NCBI RefSeq assembly: GCF_044336245.1
Contig: NZ_CP172346.1
Span: 6,758,001-6,822,000 of the forward strand
Reading direction: 5' to 3'
From: Schlesneria sphaerica
GTDB taxonomy: Bacteria > Planctomycetota > Planctomycetia > Planctomycetales > Planctomycetaceae
DNA length: 64,000 nt
The notes under the pieces are model-generated. The model worked only from the letters and a program-made list of their open reading frames with translations, was not told the origin of the DNA and made no database searches. Shown here piece after piece: positions 8,698-19,300 of the stretch (its first letter is position 1; each line of letters begins with the position of its first letter). Made by a program: the position numbers and the translations under genes.

Positions 8698-10553
8698 TCT
8701 TTCCGTCTCGTGTCGTCGATGGCCTCAGCAAGACTCGGTTGACCATCCGGGCTCTTCTGCACGAGATGGATTTCCTGATTTGCTGAGACATCAGCGAGGT
8801 GTTCGTGCGAGCCATCCGGCCAGCGAATCGTCAGGCGATCGGCGACTTTGAATTCGCCCAGGCCGACGACCAAAGAGGTCTGATGCTGGGACAGATATCC
8901 ACCGACGGGACGAATGGTGCGGGTAAGGATGCGGGTGCCAATCTTCAATTCGACTCGGGTTTCCAGAGCATCCCGATTTGCGGTTCGTGCATGCAGGACG
9001 AGCCCGATCCAGTTCCGTTTAAGTTGCTGGTCGTTCCGGAATAAACGAGGATTTCCACCGACTGTTGTCATCAGCAAGTCCAGATCTCCGTCTCCATCGA
9101 AGTCTGCATAGGCGACCCCGCGGCCGGAGATTGGCTGGCAGAACTGTTCACCACAGTCAGCCGACGTCAGCGGCACAAACTCAGGTGGATCGGATCTGGA
9201 CTGCCAGAATAGAAGAGGGGTCTGTCGCCAGGACTGGCTTTGCTGAAGGGTGTCGAAGTTCTCCTGTATCTGACCGTTGTTGAGAACCACATCCAGATTG
9301 CCGTCCAGGTCCATGTCTACGAAACAGATCCCGAACGTCAGGAAGGGACGAGATACCGTAGCGATTCCTGCTGTAAGGCTCTGGTCTGTGAAAACCTTGT
9401 CCTCTTTCGATCTGACATAGAGCGAGTCGGGGAGATTTCCCGCCCGCCCCATTCCAATCGCGATCGCCTTGTCATCGGACAGGACAGCGCAATCGATTCC
9501 GAACGAGCGTGTAGCCATCCCGTAGCGGTCATACGCCATGCCCAGTTCCGTGCTGGTTTCCTGAAACCCGCCCTGGGTCGTGTTAATGTATGCCAGATTC
9601 TGGCCCGCATCCCCCGTCACAGCCAAGTCCGTCCATCCATCGTCATTGAGATCGCAGGCGACGACAGCAAGCGTTTTCGGAACTGGCTGACCCGTATCAC
9701 GGTTTTTGACAATGACGCCGACCGCTGCTGTCGTATCGTTAAACGTCCCATCGCCAAGATTCTCATAGAAATAGGGCTGCACACCCGCGAAAAGATCAGG
9801 GTCGCAGTACGACCGAGTGGCACCATCCCAGCAGCAGTTCAGCCCACGATCGAGCTCTGCCGACCAATTGACGTAGTTTCCAATGAAGAGATCGAGATCA
9901 CCGTCACGGTCATAATCGACCCAGCAACTTCCCATGCTCCAGACGCTGGCATCTCCGGCTATGCCCGTTGCGTCTGTCACTTCGCGAAAAGTGCCTCCCC
10001 GATTGTGAAACAGACGATTCGGTCCCAGCGATGTAATCAGAATGTCAGGCCACCCGTCGTTATCAAAGTCGGCGGCGGTCCCACCCATTCCAACAAGACT
10101 GGCTGCGAGTCCGGCCTCAACAGTCACGTCAGAAAACGAGCCTGTTCCATCATTGCGGTAAAGCTTGATCGACGATGAGGGAACTTGATCGTTTGCATGA
10201 ATCAAAAGGATGTCCTGGTGTCCATCCAGATCGTAGTCGAAGACCACGCAGCCCCCGCCCATCGCTTCGGGAAGTCGCCATTCTCCCCGTGCGCCTCGGT
10301 CATGAATGAAGTCGATTCCCGCTGCTTGTGTGATGTCGGTCAGAAGGATTTGCGGGACAGCGGGTCTCGGTGGAAACGTCGTGCGCGGCGGATAGGTCGG
10401 AAGTCGAGCGGAAGTGATGGGGGCTGAACTTTTCGAGGAGCCGATCCGTGAGACCGTATAGGATACGCTCAGAATGATCAGCAGAATGGCGATTGACCAG
10501 CGAATCCCACCGTCGATGATACGATCGTCCGTGGCACCAGTCCGATCTGTCAT
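8694..10553 (-). CDS. VCBS (FG-GAP) repeat protein with ASPIC/UnbV domain
   Basis: The 619-residue product has an N-terminal anchor helix (about residues 19-36), then repeated VCBS motifs (FDYDLDGHQDILLI, DFDNDGWPDILI, DYDRDGDLDLFIGNY, DMDLDGNLDVVLNN, DFDGDGDLDLLMTT) and an ASPIC/UnbV end (LTIRWPDGSHE). It resembles the CRTAC1/UnbV group of calcium-binding propellers. It overlaps by four bases both the upstream cytochrome gene and the downstream TPR-ASPIC gene, so the three products are likely made in fixed proportion and may form one envelope complex; that complex is inference. A long open frame on the other strand (9240-10178) is a by-product of the repeated D-x-D-G-D codons. Confidence 0.9.
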   Translation of the reverse strand: MTDRTGATDDRIIDGGIRWSIAILLIILSVSYTVSRIGSSKSSAPITSARLPTYPPRTTFPPRPAVPQILLTDITQAAGIDFIHDRGARGEWRLPEAMGGGCVVFDYDLDGHQDILLIHANDQVPSSSIKLYRNDGTGSFSDVTVEAGLAASLVGMGGTAADFDNDGWPDILITSLGPNRLFHNRGGTFREVTDATGIAGDASVWSMGSCWVDYDRDGDLDLFIGNYVNWSAELDRGLNCCWDGATRSYCDPDLFAGVQPYFYENLGDGTFNDTTAAVGVIVKNRDTGQPVPKTLAVVACDLNDDGWTDLAVTGDAGQNLAYINTTQGGFQETSTELGMAYDRYGMATRSFGIDCAVLSDDKAIAIGMGRAGNLPDSLYVRSKEDKVFTDQSLTAGIATVSRPFLTFGICFVDMDLDGNLDVVLNNGQIQENFDTLQQSQSWRQTPLLFWQSRSDPPEFVPLTSADCGEQFCQPISGRGVAYADFDGDGDLDLLMTTVGGNPRLFRNDQQLKRNWIGLVLHARTANRDALETRVELKIGTRILTRTIRPVGGYLSQHQTSLVVGLGEFKVADRLTIRWPDGSHEHLADVSANQEIHLVQKSPDGQPSLAEAIDDTRRKE

Positions 10554-13480
10554 GGAGTTCCTCCCGTCGTTACCCCGGAGACGCTTCGATCATCTGGCAC
10601 GACGTCCGCGACGGGCTGCGGACGAGTTTGATGCAGTGGATAGATTGAAATCGGTTCCGAGGCATGTGCGGCAACGGGATTTCGCAGACGGGCCCCCTGA
10701 ACTGCGCGGTCCCGAGCGCTGTCGTCAACTTTGTAGGTCCGGTATTTCTCGCGATGCAAGCTTGCATCGCTGGAATTCCCCAGAAGCTCATGGATCAATG
10801 AAGCATTGTAGTGTGCCGTCGCATTCTCGGTGTCGAGCTTCAGTGTCTCGCCGAAGTGCAGCAATGCCTCGTTCAAAGTTGCCGTTCGTTGTTCCGCGCG
10901 CTCCAGCTTGGCCCGTTCAAACAAAGCCAGGCCCAGTTCGTTTTGAACGACGTAATCGCGACGGAAATTGAAGCCGCGACGTGCCATCTCCTCATTCTGA
11001 TCTTCCAGGACAGCTCGAAAACATCGAATCGCCTCATCCAGTTGATTCTGCTGGAAATGAATCAGTCCACTCACCCAGTTGACGGCCCAAGGGGCGTAGA
11101 CCGGCTCGGTGAAGAACAGTGGCTTACCGACAGAGGTTGCTCTTTGCACCGCCGCGGCCGCTTCGTCCAGTCGTCCCTCAGTTAGATAGACTCGTGCCAG
11201 GTTCAATCGAACATCGATGTAACCGAATTTCTCGTCGAGCTCTCGAAAGATTTCTTCCGCCTGACGGAGTTCGGCCGTTGCGGCTGAGGACTGGCCCAAC
11301 CCATCGGCTTCACGTAAAAGCGCAAGGCCATAGTCATTCCGCCGCTGATAGATATGGTCGATTTTGATGGGGTATTCCTGCTCCGGGACAGATTGTGACT
11401 TACCTGAGACGGGAAAGATGATGGTGTCTTCTGCCATCGTCGTGACAGGGAGTTCATTAAAGTAAGGCTGACCTGGGGTCATTCCGCGGATGCGGTGATC
11501 TTTTTCTCGATTCGACCGTACAACGAAATTCATGAAGGCAGAGTCAAATTTGCGATATTGCAGTTTGATTTTCACTGTGATCGGCCCTTCTAGAGCCGCA
11601 GGGACTTCAAGTCGGTAATGGATCACCTGTGCGGCCCCAGGGGGAATCTGGTGATCATAGAGGGTTGTATAGATATCCTGCGGGTTTCGCCTGCTGATCT
11701 GGTTTCCGTCCCGATCCACCACATAATTGCGGATAAAGTACGCGTGTTCATCGACAGACCCGGACTCGTCGACATGGCCACTTTGTGCAATTAACTCGTT
11801 GCCGCTGAAGACTTCGACCGAGACCCAGATTTCATTGGAGTCGACGGTCCCTTGTGAGAAGTGGTGTCCGATCTTGAGCGTCCTCACCACTGTTTCAAGG
11901 AGGTAGCTCTCACCGGGGACGAGTTCCGGGATTTCCGGTCTCAGAGGAGCATGCAGTTTGCCGCTGAGCGTTCCTCCCTCTTTAATCCCGAACAAGTCGA
12001 CTCGAACGCAGTCCTGCAGAAAGTTCTGGTGAGCTGCGATCGTCGCTTCGTCAGATCGAAGGAACGGCAGGGCCGTATTGGCACCGAGGAACAAGTGGTT
12101 GTGAATGCTGAGCTTGCCCGAGTCCCCCAACAGTCGCGCACCGAAGTCGTTCGATGGCTGTGCCGGCATGTGGCAACCAGCACAGTTTTGAATCGCGCGC
12201 ATGCCAAAATAATTGCTGCGAGCACCTCGACCCGAGACGCCACTCAATGCAAACGAATCATAATGGTTTTGCCCTCGCAGAAATTCCTTATAACCAGTCA
12301 GGGCTTCCGGGAGGTGGACTTTATGGCAGGTTGAGCAGAATTCGGATGTGCTATGGTGCGGTTTGAGGAATGTCGCCTTGTGCAGTGCGGGACGTGCCTT
12401 GATTAATTGATCACTCAGGGCCTGAAGCCACGGATTTTCGCTGAACGCAAACGGATAGTGTACTGGATCTTCGATGGTGTAATCACCATTCCCCCGTGTG
12501 CTGTTCACGTGCGTGATCGCGTGGCAGCTCGTGCAGGTGATGCCGGCATGGGCGGTCAGATCAGCAACGTCATCAAAATGAGGGTTATCAAAAGCCCCAC
12601 TCAGAAACGGGACTGGGTCGTGACAGCCCGCACACCATCTGGCTGCCTTAACATTCCCATCCCGCTTCATCGAGACTTCTCTCGTTTCCCGCACACTCGC
12701 CAGGTACATCGGATTATTAAAGCTGCTGAAGTGATGGGCACTGTGGAACCAGCCCTCGTAAGCATCCGTGTGGCACTTCTTGCAGTAGTCGTCCCGCATC
12801 AGGGTTTCCGCAGGAATGAACTTACCCGACGCTGTTCGAGTCAGCGCCGGGAAGAAGTAGGCTTCACCCTCTTGAGGTCCGGGCACGTTGATATCGCGGG
12901 GATCCCAGGCATGGAGCGAGGCTCCAATTGCAATCGTGACCGCGACGAACCCTAGATAGCTCAGGCCCGATTTCCAGCGGATTCGTGGTCCAGCGAGCCG
13001 GTGCAGACAGTAAAGCCACACGGCGGCAACGGGAGCAGCCACATGCAGCCAGTATACGACAGATCTTGCGGCAGGTTGCTTCAGCTCGACACCCCCGACA
13101 CGCACCAGCAGGATGCCTGTCGAAAGTAAGATGAGGCACACTGCGAACAGACCGTAACCGACGCGGACGGCGCGGCGGTTACGTGATGTTCTTGCGACCA
13201 GTAGATGGGGGATACTGAAGCCCATAAATGGCAGCAGGAGGGCAAGTCCCAATCCGATATGGATCATGAACATCCAGAGCGAGAAATAGTTCTGGTAAGT
13301 TCGACCCGCTCCGGCTCCCCGGATGCGGCTGAGCCACTCAAGGAGAGTGACACTCGATAAGTAGGCCGAATTCACGCCAAGTAAGGCAACGAGGAAGAAG
13401 ACGATCGATAACCAGATTCGCAACCGAGGTGTCACCGTCTCGAAACGATTAATTGGCGGTCTAGGTCTTTGCTGAGACAT
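10550..13480 (-). CDS. Membrane pentaheme cytochrome c (c554-like) with TPR C-terminus
   Basis: About five hydrophobic helices occupy the first 210 residues. The second carries His in M-I-H-I-G, and the fourth has two His with H-x13-H spacing (from Y-W-L-H to Y-C-L-H), as expected of a bis-His heme b site. Five CxxCH motifs follow at about residues 230-440 (CKKCH, CAGCH, CTSCH, CSTCH, CAGCH), resembling the cytochrome c554 group (PF13435). The last third has TPR-like helices (A-R-V-Y-L-T-E-G-R-L-D-E-A, Q-L-D-E-A-I-R-C-F). This suggests electron transfer from the quinone pool to periplasmic c-hemes. The frame continues to an ATG at 13507, but the ATG at 13480 has GGAAGG six bases upstream, so I prefer it. 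The stop overlaps the next gene (ATGA). Confidence 0.85.
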   Translation of the reverse strand: MSQQRPRPPINRFETVTPRLRIWLSIVFFLVALLGVNSAYLSSVTLLEWLSRIRGAGAGRTYQNYFSLWMFMIHIGLGLALLLPFMGFSIPHLLVARTSRNRRAVRVGYGLFAVCLILLSTGILLVRVGGVELKQPAARSVVYWLHVAAPVAAVWLYCLHRLAGPRIRWKSGLSYLGFVAVTIAIGASLHAWDPRDINVPGPQEGEAYFFPALTRTASGKFIPAETLMRDDYCKKCHTDAYEGWFHSAHHFSSFNNPMYLASVRETREVSMKRDGNVKAARWCAGCHDPVPFLSGAFDNPHFDDVADLTAHAGITCTSCHAITHVNSTRGNGDYTIEDPVHYPFAFSENPWLQALSDQLIKARPALHKATFLKPHHSTSEFCSTCHKVHLPEALTGYKEFLRGQNHYDSFALSGVSGRGARSNYFGMRAIQNCAGCHMPAQPSNDFGARLLGDSGKLSIHNHLFLGANTALPFLRSDEATIAAHQNFLQDCVRVDLFGIKEGGTLSGKLHAPLRPEIPELVPGESYLLETVVRTLKIGHHFSQGTVDSNEIWVSVEVFSGNELIAQSGHVDESGSVDEHAYFIRNYVVDRDGNQISRRNPQDIYTTLYDHQIPPGAAQVIHYRLEVPAALEGPITVKIKLQYRKFDSAFMNFVVRSNREKDHRIRGMTPGQPYFNELPVTTMAEDTIIFPVSGKSQSVPEQEYPIKIDHIYQRRNDYGLALLREADGLGQSSAATAELRQAEEIFRELDEKFGYIDVRLNLARVYLTEGRLDEAAAAVQRATSVGKPLFFTEPVYAPWAVNWVSGLIHFQQNQLDEAIRCFRAVLEDQNEEMARRGFNFRRDYVVQNELGLALFERAKLERAEQRTATLNEALLHFGETLKLDTENATAHYNASLIHELLGNSSDASLHREKYRTYKVDDSARDRAVQGARLRNPVAAHASEPISIYPLHQTRPQPVADVVPDDRSVSGVTTGGTP

Positions 13481-13532
13481 TGTCGCCTTCCGCTCGACGA
13501 GGGCCATGCGCTTGGCCGGATCTTGTTGTCAA

Positions 13533-15050
13533 TCAGGTCAAGACGTCGTGAATCACTTCTCCATAATCGATTTCCAGTCGTTTGCGACCAGGGTACTCAA
13601 GCTTATGGCTGTCGAGTCCCAGCAGGTGCAGCACCGTTGCGTGCAGGTCGGTAACGTAGTGCCCTTCACCGAGGGCGTGATAACCGAGTTCATCCGTCGC
13701 CCCGTGCACATAACCCTGCTTGATTCCCGCTCCCGCCAGCCAGATCGTAAAGCCGTTGGGGTGATGGTCACGTCCATCGGTGCCGCCCCCACGGAGTTCA
13801 AGTCCCGGGGTTCTGCCGAATTCCGTGCAGAAGACTACGACGGTTTCCTCAAGAAGTCCTCGTTGCTTCATATCCTGGATGAGGCCTGCGACTGGTAGAT
13901 CGACGGTGGCACACAGGCGGGTGTGGTTTTCTTTCAACTTCTGGTGAGAGTCCCAGACACCATACGCTGAAGGGTAGACCTGAACGAATCGAACACCGCG
14001 CTCGACCAGCCGTCGGGCTGCGAGGAGCCGCTGGCCGGCAAGCTTTGTGGCATCGTTGTCCAAACCGTACAGCTTCTGCGTGGCTTCGGTTTCGTGAGCA
14101 AAATCGATCGCTTCGGGGACGGCCGCTTGCATACGGAACGCCAGCTCATAGGAACGAATCCGTGCCTGCAACTGCTGATCTTCAGGGTATTCGACTGCAG
14201 TCAGTCCATTGAGCCGGTTGATCAATTCAAACTCTTGACGCTGTTGCTCGAAAGTCTGATTCGCCTGTCGCAGCCCGAAAGGCAATGGACTTTTGGGGTC
14301 CAGTGCGAGGGGCACACCTGCGTATTGGGGACCAAGATAGAGAGAATCGATCGACTGTCTCGTGTCGGACCTGGTCGGGCCTCCCAGTACAGCGAACTTG
14401 GGCAGGTTGTCATTGAGCGATCCAAGTCCGTAGTGCGCCCATGCCCCCACACTGGGTTGCGGTTCATCCAGCCGATGTCGACCCGTGTGGATCTGGTTTT
14501 CGGCCGCGTGGTCGTTGTCGGTCGTCCACATGTTTCGGACGAAGCAGAGATCGTCGACGTATTTTGACAGGTGCGGCCACCAGTCAGTGACTTCGATGCC
14601 GCTGTCACCGTGCTTCTTCCAGCCGACCTGCATGGGGTAAATGGTCGGATAGACATCCCGAATATTGATTTCTTCTGCCGCAACAGAGCGGAATCGCTTC
14701 TGGTGCAGCTTGGAATTCAGGGGGTTTTCCAGCGGCGTTTTGTCGAACGTCATGCCCGCGTACGTATTCAGAGCCGGCTTGGGATCAAATGTTTCGACGT
14801 GGCTGTATCCCCCCGAAAGGAAGATCCAGATGACGGATTTCGCCCGCGGAGGAGTGTGGACTCCGAGAACGCCGTCAGAGGATTCTGTTGCTCGGACGAC
14901 ACCGTCATCGGCCAGCATCGAACCCAGTGCGAGACCTGTGAATCCAAGGCCGATATCGGAAAGAAATGCGCGTCGTGAGCGTCGGTCAGTCTGGCAGTCA
15001 CAGTGATCGTTATTGGGTTGTGGCATTCTCAGATTCCTGTCGTTCCGCAT
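13533..15050 (-). CDS. DUF1501 protein with Tat signal
   Basis: This 505-residue DUF1501 (PF07394) member is related to the alkaline phosphatase/sulfatase fold. The twin-arginine leader reads DRRSRRAFLSDIGLGFTG, so the protein should be exported folded. Family signatures are S-V-I-W-I-F-L-S-G-G, NDHAAENQIHTG, VVFCTEFGRTP and GRDHHPNGF near the C-terminus. The biochemical role of DUF1501 proteins is not established; in planctomycetes they are usually coded next to DUF1549/DUF1553 cytochromes, as here. ATG at 15050 is the first start, and ATG at 15026 is an alternative with AGGAA upstream. It lies 26 bases after the propeller gene and about 50 bases before the preferred cytochrome start. Confidence 0.88.
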   Translation of the reverse strand: MRNDRNLRMPQPNNDHCDCQTDRRSRRAFLSDIGLGFTGLALGSMLADDGVVRATESSDGVLGVHTPPRAKSVIWIFLSGGYSHVETFDPKPALNTYAGMTFDKTPLENPLNSKLHQKRFRSVAAEEINIRDVYPTIYPMQVGWKKHGDSGIEVTDWWPHLSKYVDDLCFVRNMWTTDNDHAAENQIHTGRHRLDEPQPSVGAWAHYGLGSLNDNLPKFAVLGGPTRSDTRQSIDSLYLGPQYAGVPLALDPKSPLPFGLRQANQTFEQQRQEFELINRLNGLTAVEYPEDQQLQARIRSYELAFRMQAAVPEAIDFAHETEATQKLYGLDNDATKLAGQRLLAARRLVERGVRFVQVYPSAYGVWDSHQKLKENHTRLCATVDLPVAGLIQDMKQRGLLEETVVVFCTEFGRTPGLELRGGGTDGRDHHPNGFTIWLAGAGIKQGYVHGATDELGYHALGEGHYVTDLHATVLHLLGLDSHKLEYPGRKRLEIDYGEVIHDVLT

Positions 15051-15076
15051 CAGTCAGTGGAATGAAGTCCGTGATC

Positions 15077-16213
15077 TTAGATCGGTCGAGTTTGAAGGAC
15101 GATGACCGTTTGAGGATCAAACTTGTTCACAGCGAGGATAAAAAGCTCGTCTTCAAAAATGGCACAGTAGTCCGACATCAGGTACTTGCGCTCTTCACTG
15201 GGCAGAGTCGGGATTTCCAATCGAGAAAACCCTTGTGTCATGGGATCAAAGACAGTCCAGGTACCAATAAAGTGATGAGGTTCACCATCCAGCGATCCAT
15301 TTCCCCCCGTCCAGGTGGAATGGCAGATGTAGAGCCTGCCGCGGAAGTACCATCCTCCGCTGAGGTACCCATACCACTTGCCAAACCCGGGGACCTTGAT
15401 GGGGGAACCCCATTCACCCGTGGTGACGTTGAGGGGAAGGATTCGACCCTTCAGATGATCACTACAGTACAGAGTTTCGCCGAAGACTTTACTACCGGCA
15501 CTCGGGGTTGCCTCCGGTTCCGGGGACTGAAAGTGACCCGTCCAGGTGCGGGAATCGAGATCAAACCGAACGATGTCGTTTCCTGTGTAGGTACTGCCCC
15601 AGATTTCTCGGCGCTCGAACTCTTCAAACGTCATATAGAGCGTGCCGGAAAGCTTGTAAGGGCAGGGAAACGATTGTCCTGTTTCAGAATCGGGCTCCCA
15701 TTCGAGAACGCTGGCGTGCTTCGTGTCATAAAAATAAATGCGAGAACTCCGCCGATCGACGAATCCGCCATAGACAGCAGGATTTTCATAGGGAATGGGA
15801 TGCCGTGAAACCTGATTCGTTTCCCGGTCCCAGACTGTCAGATGGGAAAGACCAGGTGTGCAGAGATAGACTTTGTTTTTATAAGCGATTGGCCATAAAT
15901 GACGACCAGACCACTCTTCACCCGTCAATTGGTGCAGATCATGGATCGTGGTCTTGCCCGAACGGGTGTGGTATTGCCACAGGCTTCCGTCAAGCGGACT
16001 CGTCCAGATGTTCCCATCCTGTCCCGCTGTAGGTTCGTGCATTCGGCCCGGCGAAGTGCCAATATCGCGTCGATAGAAGGTGGGTGTCTCAACATCACCG
16101 ATGCCGCGTGTACCTGGTGGATCACTGGCACTGACTCGCCGGGTATTGATACTCGTGGCCGCAGCAGTCGTCATGAATGCAAGACCGCATTTCATGGCAC
16201 CTCGACGAGACAT
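15077..16213 (-). CDS. Tat-exported beta-propeller protein, function unknown
   Basis: No specific family is recognised. From ATG at 16213 the protein has 378 residues and begins MSRRGAMKCGLAFMTTAAA, a twin-arginine-like leader. The body has regularly spaced propeller-like strands (G-N-I-W-T-S-P-L-D-G-S-L-W-Q-Y, V-Y-L-C-T-P-G-L-S-H-L-T-V-W-D, I-Y-F-Y-D-T-K-H) that resemble Vgb/SMP-30-type six-bladed propellers. The open frame runs upstream to 16327, but the leader and the AGGA just before 16213 favour the shorter form. It lies inside the minus-strand string, between the DUF1549/DUF1553 gene and a DUF1501 gene, so a secreted accessory or lyase-like role is plausible but unproven. Confidence 0.7.
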   Translation of the reverse strand: MSRRGAMKCGLAFMTTAAATSINTRRVSASDPPGTRGIGDVETPTFYRRDIGTSPGRMHEPTAGQDGNIWTSPLDGSLWQYHTRSGKTTIHDLHQLTGEEWSGRHLWPIAYKNKVYLCTPGLSHLTVWDRETNQVSRHPIPYENPAVYGGFVDRRSSRIYFYDTKHASVLEWEPDSETGQSFPCPYKLSGTLYMTFEEFERREIWGSTYTGNDIVRFDLDSRTWTGHFQSPEPEATPSAGSKVFGETLYCSDHLKGRILPLNVTTGEWGSPIKVPGFGKWYGYLSGGWYFRGRLYICHSTWTGGNGSLDGEPHHFIGTWTVFDPMTQGFSRLEIPTLPSEERKYLMSDYCAIFEDELFILAVNKFDPQTVIVLQTRPI

Positions 16214-16335
16214 CGTCCTGTCGCCGTCGTTCCTCAACGCACGCGAACTCCCCCGCTGCCCTACGCCAGGAATCGGCGGGCTGGCGGGGAAGTCCCTTAT
16301 AAAGGATTTGTCATCGACGGGAAGCATTTGGCAGC

Positions 16336-19300
16336 CTATCGAATAGTGACGAAGTCATTGTGGTTAAACAATGCGCGAATGAAGCTCTCACAAGCCTTCA
16401 GCAGTGGTTCCGATACATTCTCCTGAATGAGTAAGTTCTTTTGCCGTTCAATCGATTCGGCACAGATTTGTCTTTCGACGTCGGTCGGACGGCGAGACAG
16501 GATCCGTTCGAAGGAATTGACAATGAACGAATCCACGTCAACGGTCCCCTGCTCGGCATTCAACGGTGGCCATTTCTGGATAATCGCGCTGCTCATTGCA
16601 TGCACGAGGTCGCTATTCGTTAAAGCGAGTGCCTGCTGCGGAATGATGGTTTCTGTTCGCCTGTAGCAATCGAGCGGGTCGGGAGCATCGAAGAGTTCCC
16701 CCAGTGGACTTTTCCCACCATCTTCAGGATGAAAGGTGTAGTACAGACTGCGTCGGTAGGTTTTGAGTGATTCCGTGTTCTCGATCGACTGGCCTCCCAT
16801 CTGCCAATCAAGTTTGTCCGCGGTCGACAGCAGGCTGTCACGAACCACCTCGGCTTCCATCCGTCCTGTATTCATGCGCCAGTAGTACTGGTTGTCAGGA
16901 TCGAGTTGGGCGTTGTCGCCACCACTTTTCGCGGATGAGGATCGGCGATAAGTCTCACTCGTGACCATCAACCGGTGCAGCCGCCGCATACTCCACCCCG
17001 AATCCATGAACTCGACGGCCAGCCAGTCGAGCAGTTCCGGATGTGTCGGTAACTTGCCGTTTCGGCCAAAGTCATAGACCGAAGACACGAGCGGTACGTG
17101 GAAATGTCGACCCCACATGTGATTCACGGCCACGCGCGCGGTCAGCGGGTTATCCCGTGAGGTGAGCCACTGGGCCAACGCCTTACGCCGACCGGTACTC
17201 GTTTGAGGATAGGTCGGACCGAGAGCGGTATATTTGTCTGATAAACTCGAGTCAGCGAGGGCGCTTTCCGCTTTGGCGAGGGCGGTCCTGGCTGTCGCGA
17301 GAGCCGCTTTAGCGGCACCGATTTCCTTATCGCGGTTTGCATCTGTTGCCGGTTTCAATTCTGCTTCTCCCATCGCCCGCTCCTGTGCGAGGATGTCGGC
17401 CTGGCTCTGTGCGACGGCCGCCTCCCGTTCAAGCCGACTGGCGCGAATGATGGGCTCATTGGAATCATCAACCTTGATTAGCCCGTGTTTCACCTTTTCT
17501 GCAGACAGTCTGGCTTCGATGCTGGCCAGTTGTGCTTTTGCTGCCCTCAATCGGGATTCGACGGCTTCGAGACGTGTTTTGGGGAGTTGCAACTTGCGAC
17601 GGGCCAGTTCGACAGTCTGGCCTGCCTTGAACAACGCGGGAGAGGCAGAGTCGCGCGAGACCATCGAGAATGCCGGCGCGGCGCTATACTGAGAGTCCAT
17701 CCACCCTTCAATCGCCAGGACGTCTCCGCCGTTCGCGTAAACAGGGGCTTCGAATTCAAAGGCAAGCAGCGGATCCGGCCTGTCATGAATTGCCGAAGCG
17801 ACTTCTATCGGAGGAAGAATTCTCAGAGCATCAACAATGACGACACTTCCCGTCCGCGCGTCAAACGTGATTGCTTTTGTTTTGTCGCCGATGGGATTCC
17901 AGCCGCTTAAAGCAATGGGGACACTGTTCGCCAGGCGGGTGCGATCACTGAGAGAGACGACAGTCAGTTCGCATCGGTCTGCCGGCAGATCCAATTGAAT
18001 CGACACCTCAAAACGTTGTTGTCCACTTCCCCAATCGTACCGTCCCACTTCGAATTCGGTGACCGACCCCGGCTGATAGGAAAGGATTCGTCCTTTTTCA
18101 AAGGCGACCATTCCGGCTGTCAGTCCCTTGGCCACATCCTTGGCCAGTTGAAAGTTGAAATGGGCGTCTTTGAGGATCAGCAACTGGAATTCGATGGTTG
18201 ACCCGGTCGGAAGAGTCGTCAGGGTCGTTATGCCATTGTGAAGCGTACGACGACCACCTGAAGCGTCCATCACCAGGGACTGATCGCCCGTCAGAGCGCC
18301 GGGCTGACCTGAAGTCCGGGCTTCCTGTTCTGCTGCGGCGAGCGCCGCTTCGGCCGCCTTCAGCTCTTGAAGGCTCTCAGGGGACGGATCAGTTCCCATC
18401 TGTCTCACTGCTTCCAGGTCTTTTTCGGCTGCTGCGATCGCCGCTGTCGCATCCGAAATCAGTGTCTGCTGGATGTCGTCTCGTAATGCAGGATAGAAAG
18501 ACTGGGGTTGAAGAGTCGTCGGTTCGATCTTGATCTCCGACGTGCTGAGGAACTTGGGAACCCCTGCGGTAATCGAACCGCGCGTCGTCACGCGGTTCCG
18601 CTCGTCACCGCCAGTGTAGAACCAGGTTTGAGCTTCGGGATTTTTATCGAACACCCGAACCGCTCCGTTTCGCTGAATTTTTCTCAGCACACCATAGCTG
18701 TATTCCTGGAAGGGACCGGGGTCGACCTCTCCTGCAACGCGATCCTGCCTGATCGAGATCGGTTCAAAGAAGGCCCGCAATCGAAAGTAGTCATCGTGCT
18801 CGATGGGGTCATACTTATGGTCATGACAATGAGCACAGTTAAACGTGAGTCCCAGGAATGCCTTCCCTGTGTGCTCGACGGTGCTCCGCATCCAGTCGTT
18901 GTGATTAAGGGCGTACCAGTTGCGAATCAGATAGCCGGTTGCGACTGCGGAGTCATTCTCTTCCGGGTTAATTTCATCACCGGCGATCATCGACTGAACC
19001 ATGTAGTCATAGCCACGATCGGAGTTCAGGGAACGAACGACCCAGTCGCGCCAGCGCCAGACCTGTGGTGCGCTGTTCCAGACGTCGGGGACGTATCGCC
19101 GTCCGTACCAGTCGCTGTATCTCCAGATATCCAGCCAGTGACGGCCCCAACGCTCACCATAGCGGCTGTCTTGAAGTAACCGGTCGACCACCACTTCATA
19201 CGCGACGAGAGAATCATCTGCCAGGAACTGACGCAGTTCTTCGGGGGTTGGCGGAACGCCGATCAAGTCCAGGTAGACACGTCGTAGAAGAGTGGACTTG

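Noticed and set aside
9240..10178. 312-codon plus-strand open frame
   Set aside because: It is antisense to the VCBS-ASPIC gene, whose repeated Asp/Gly codons keep the opposite strand open; no ribosome site or family features.
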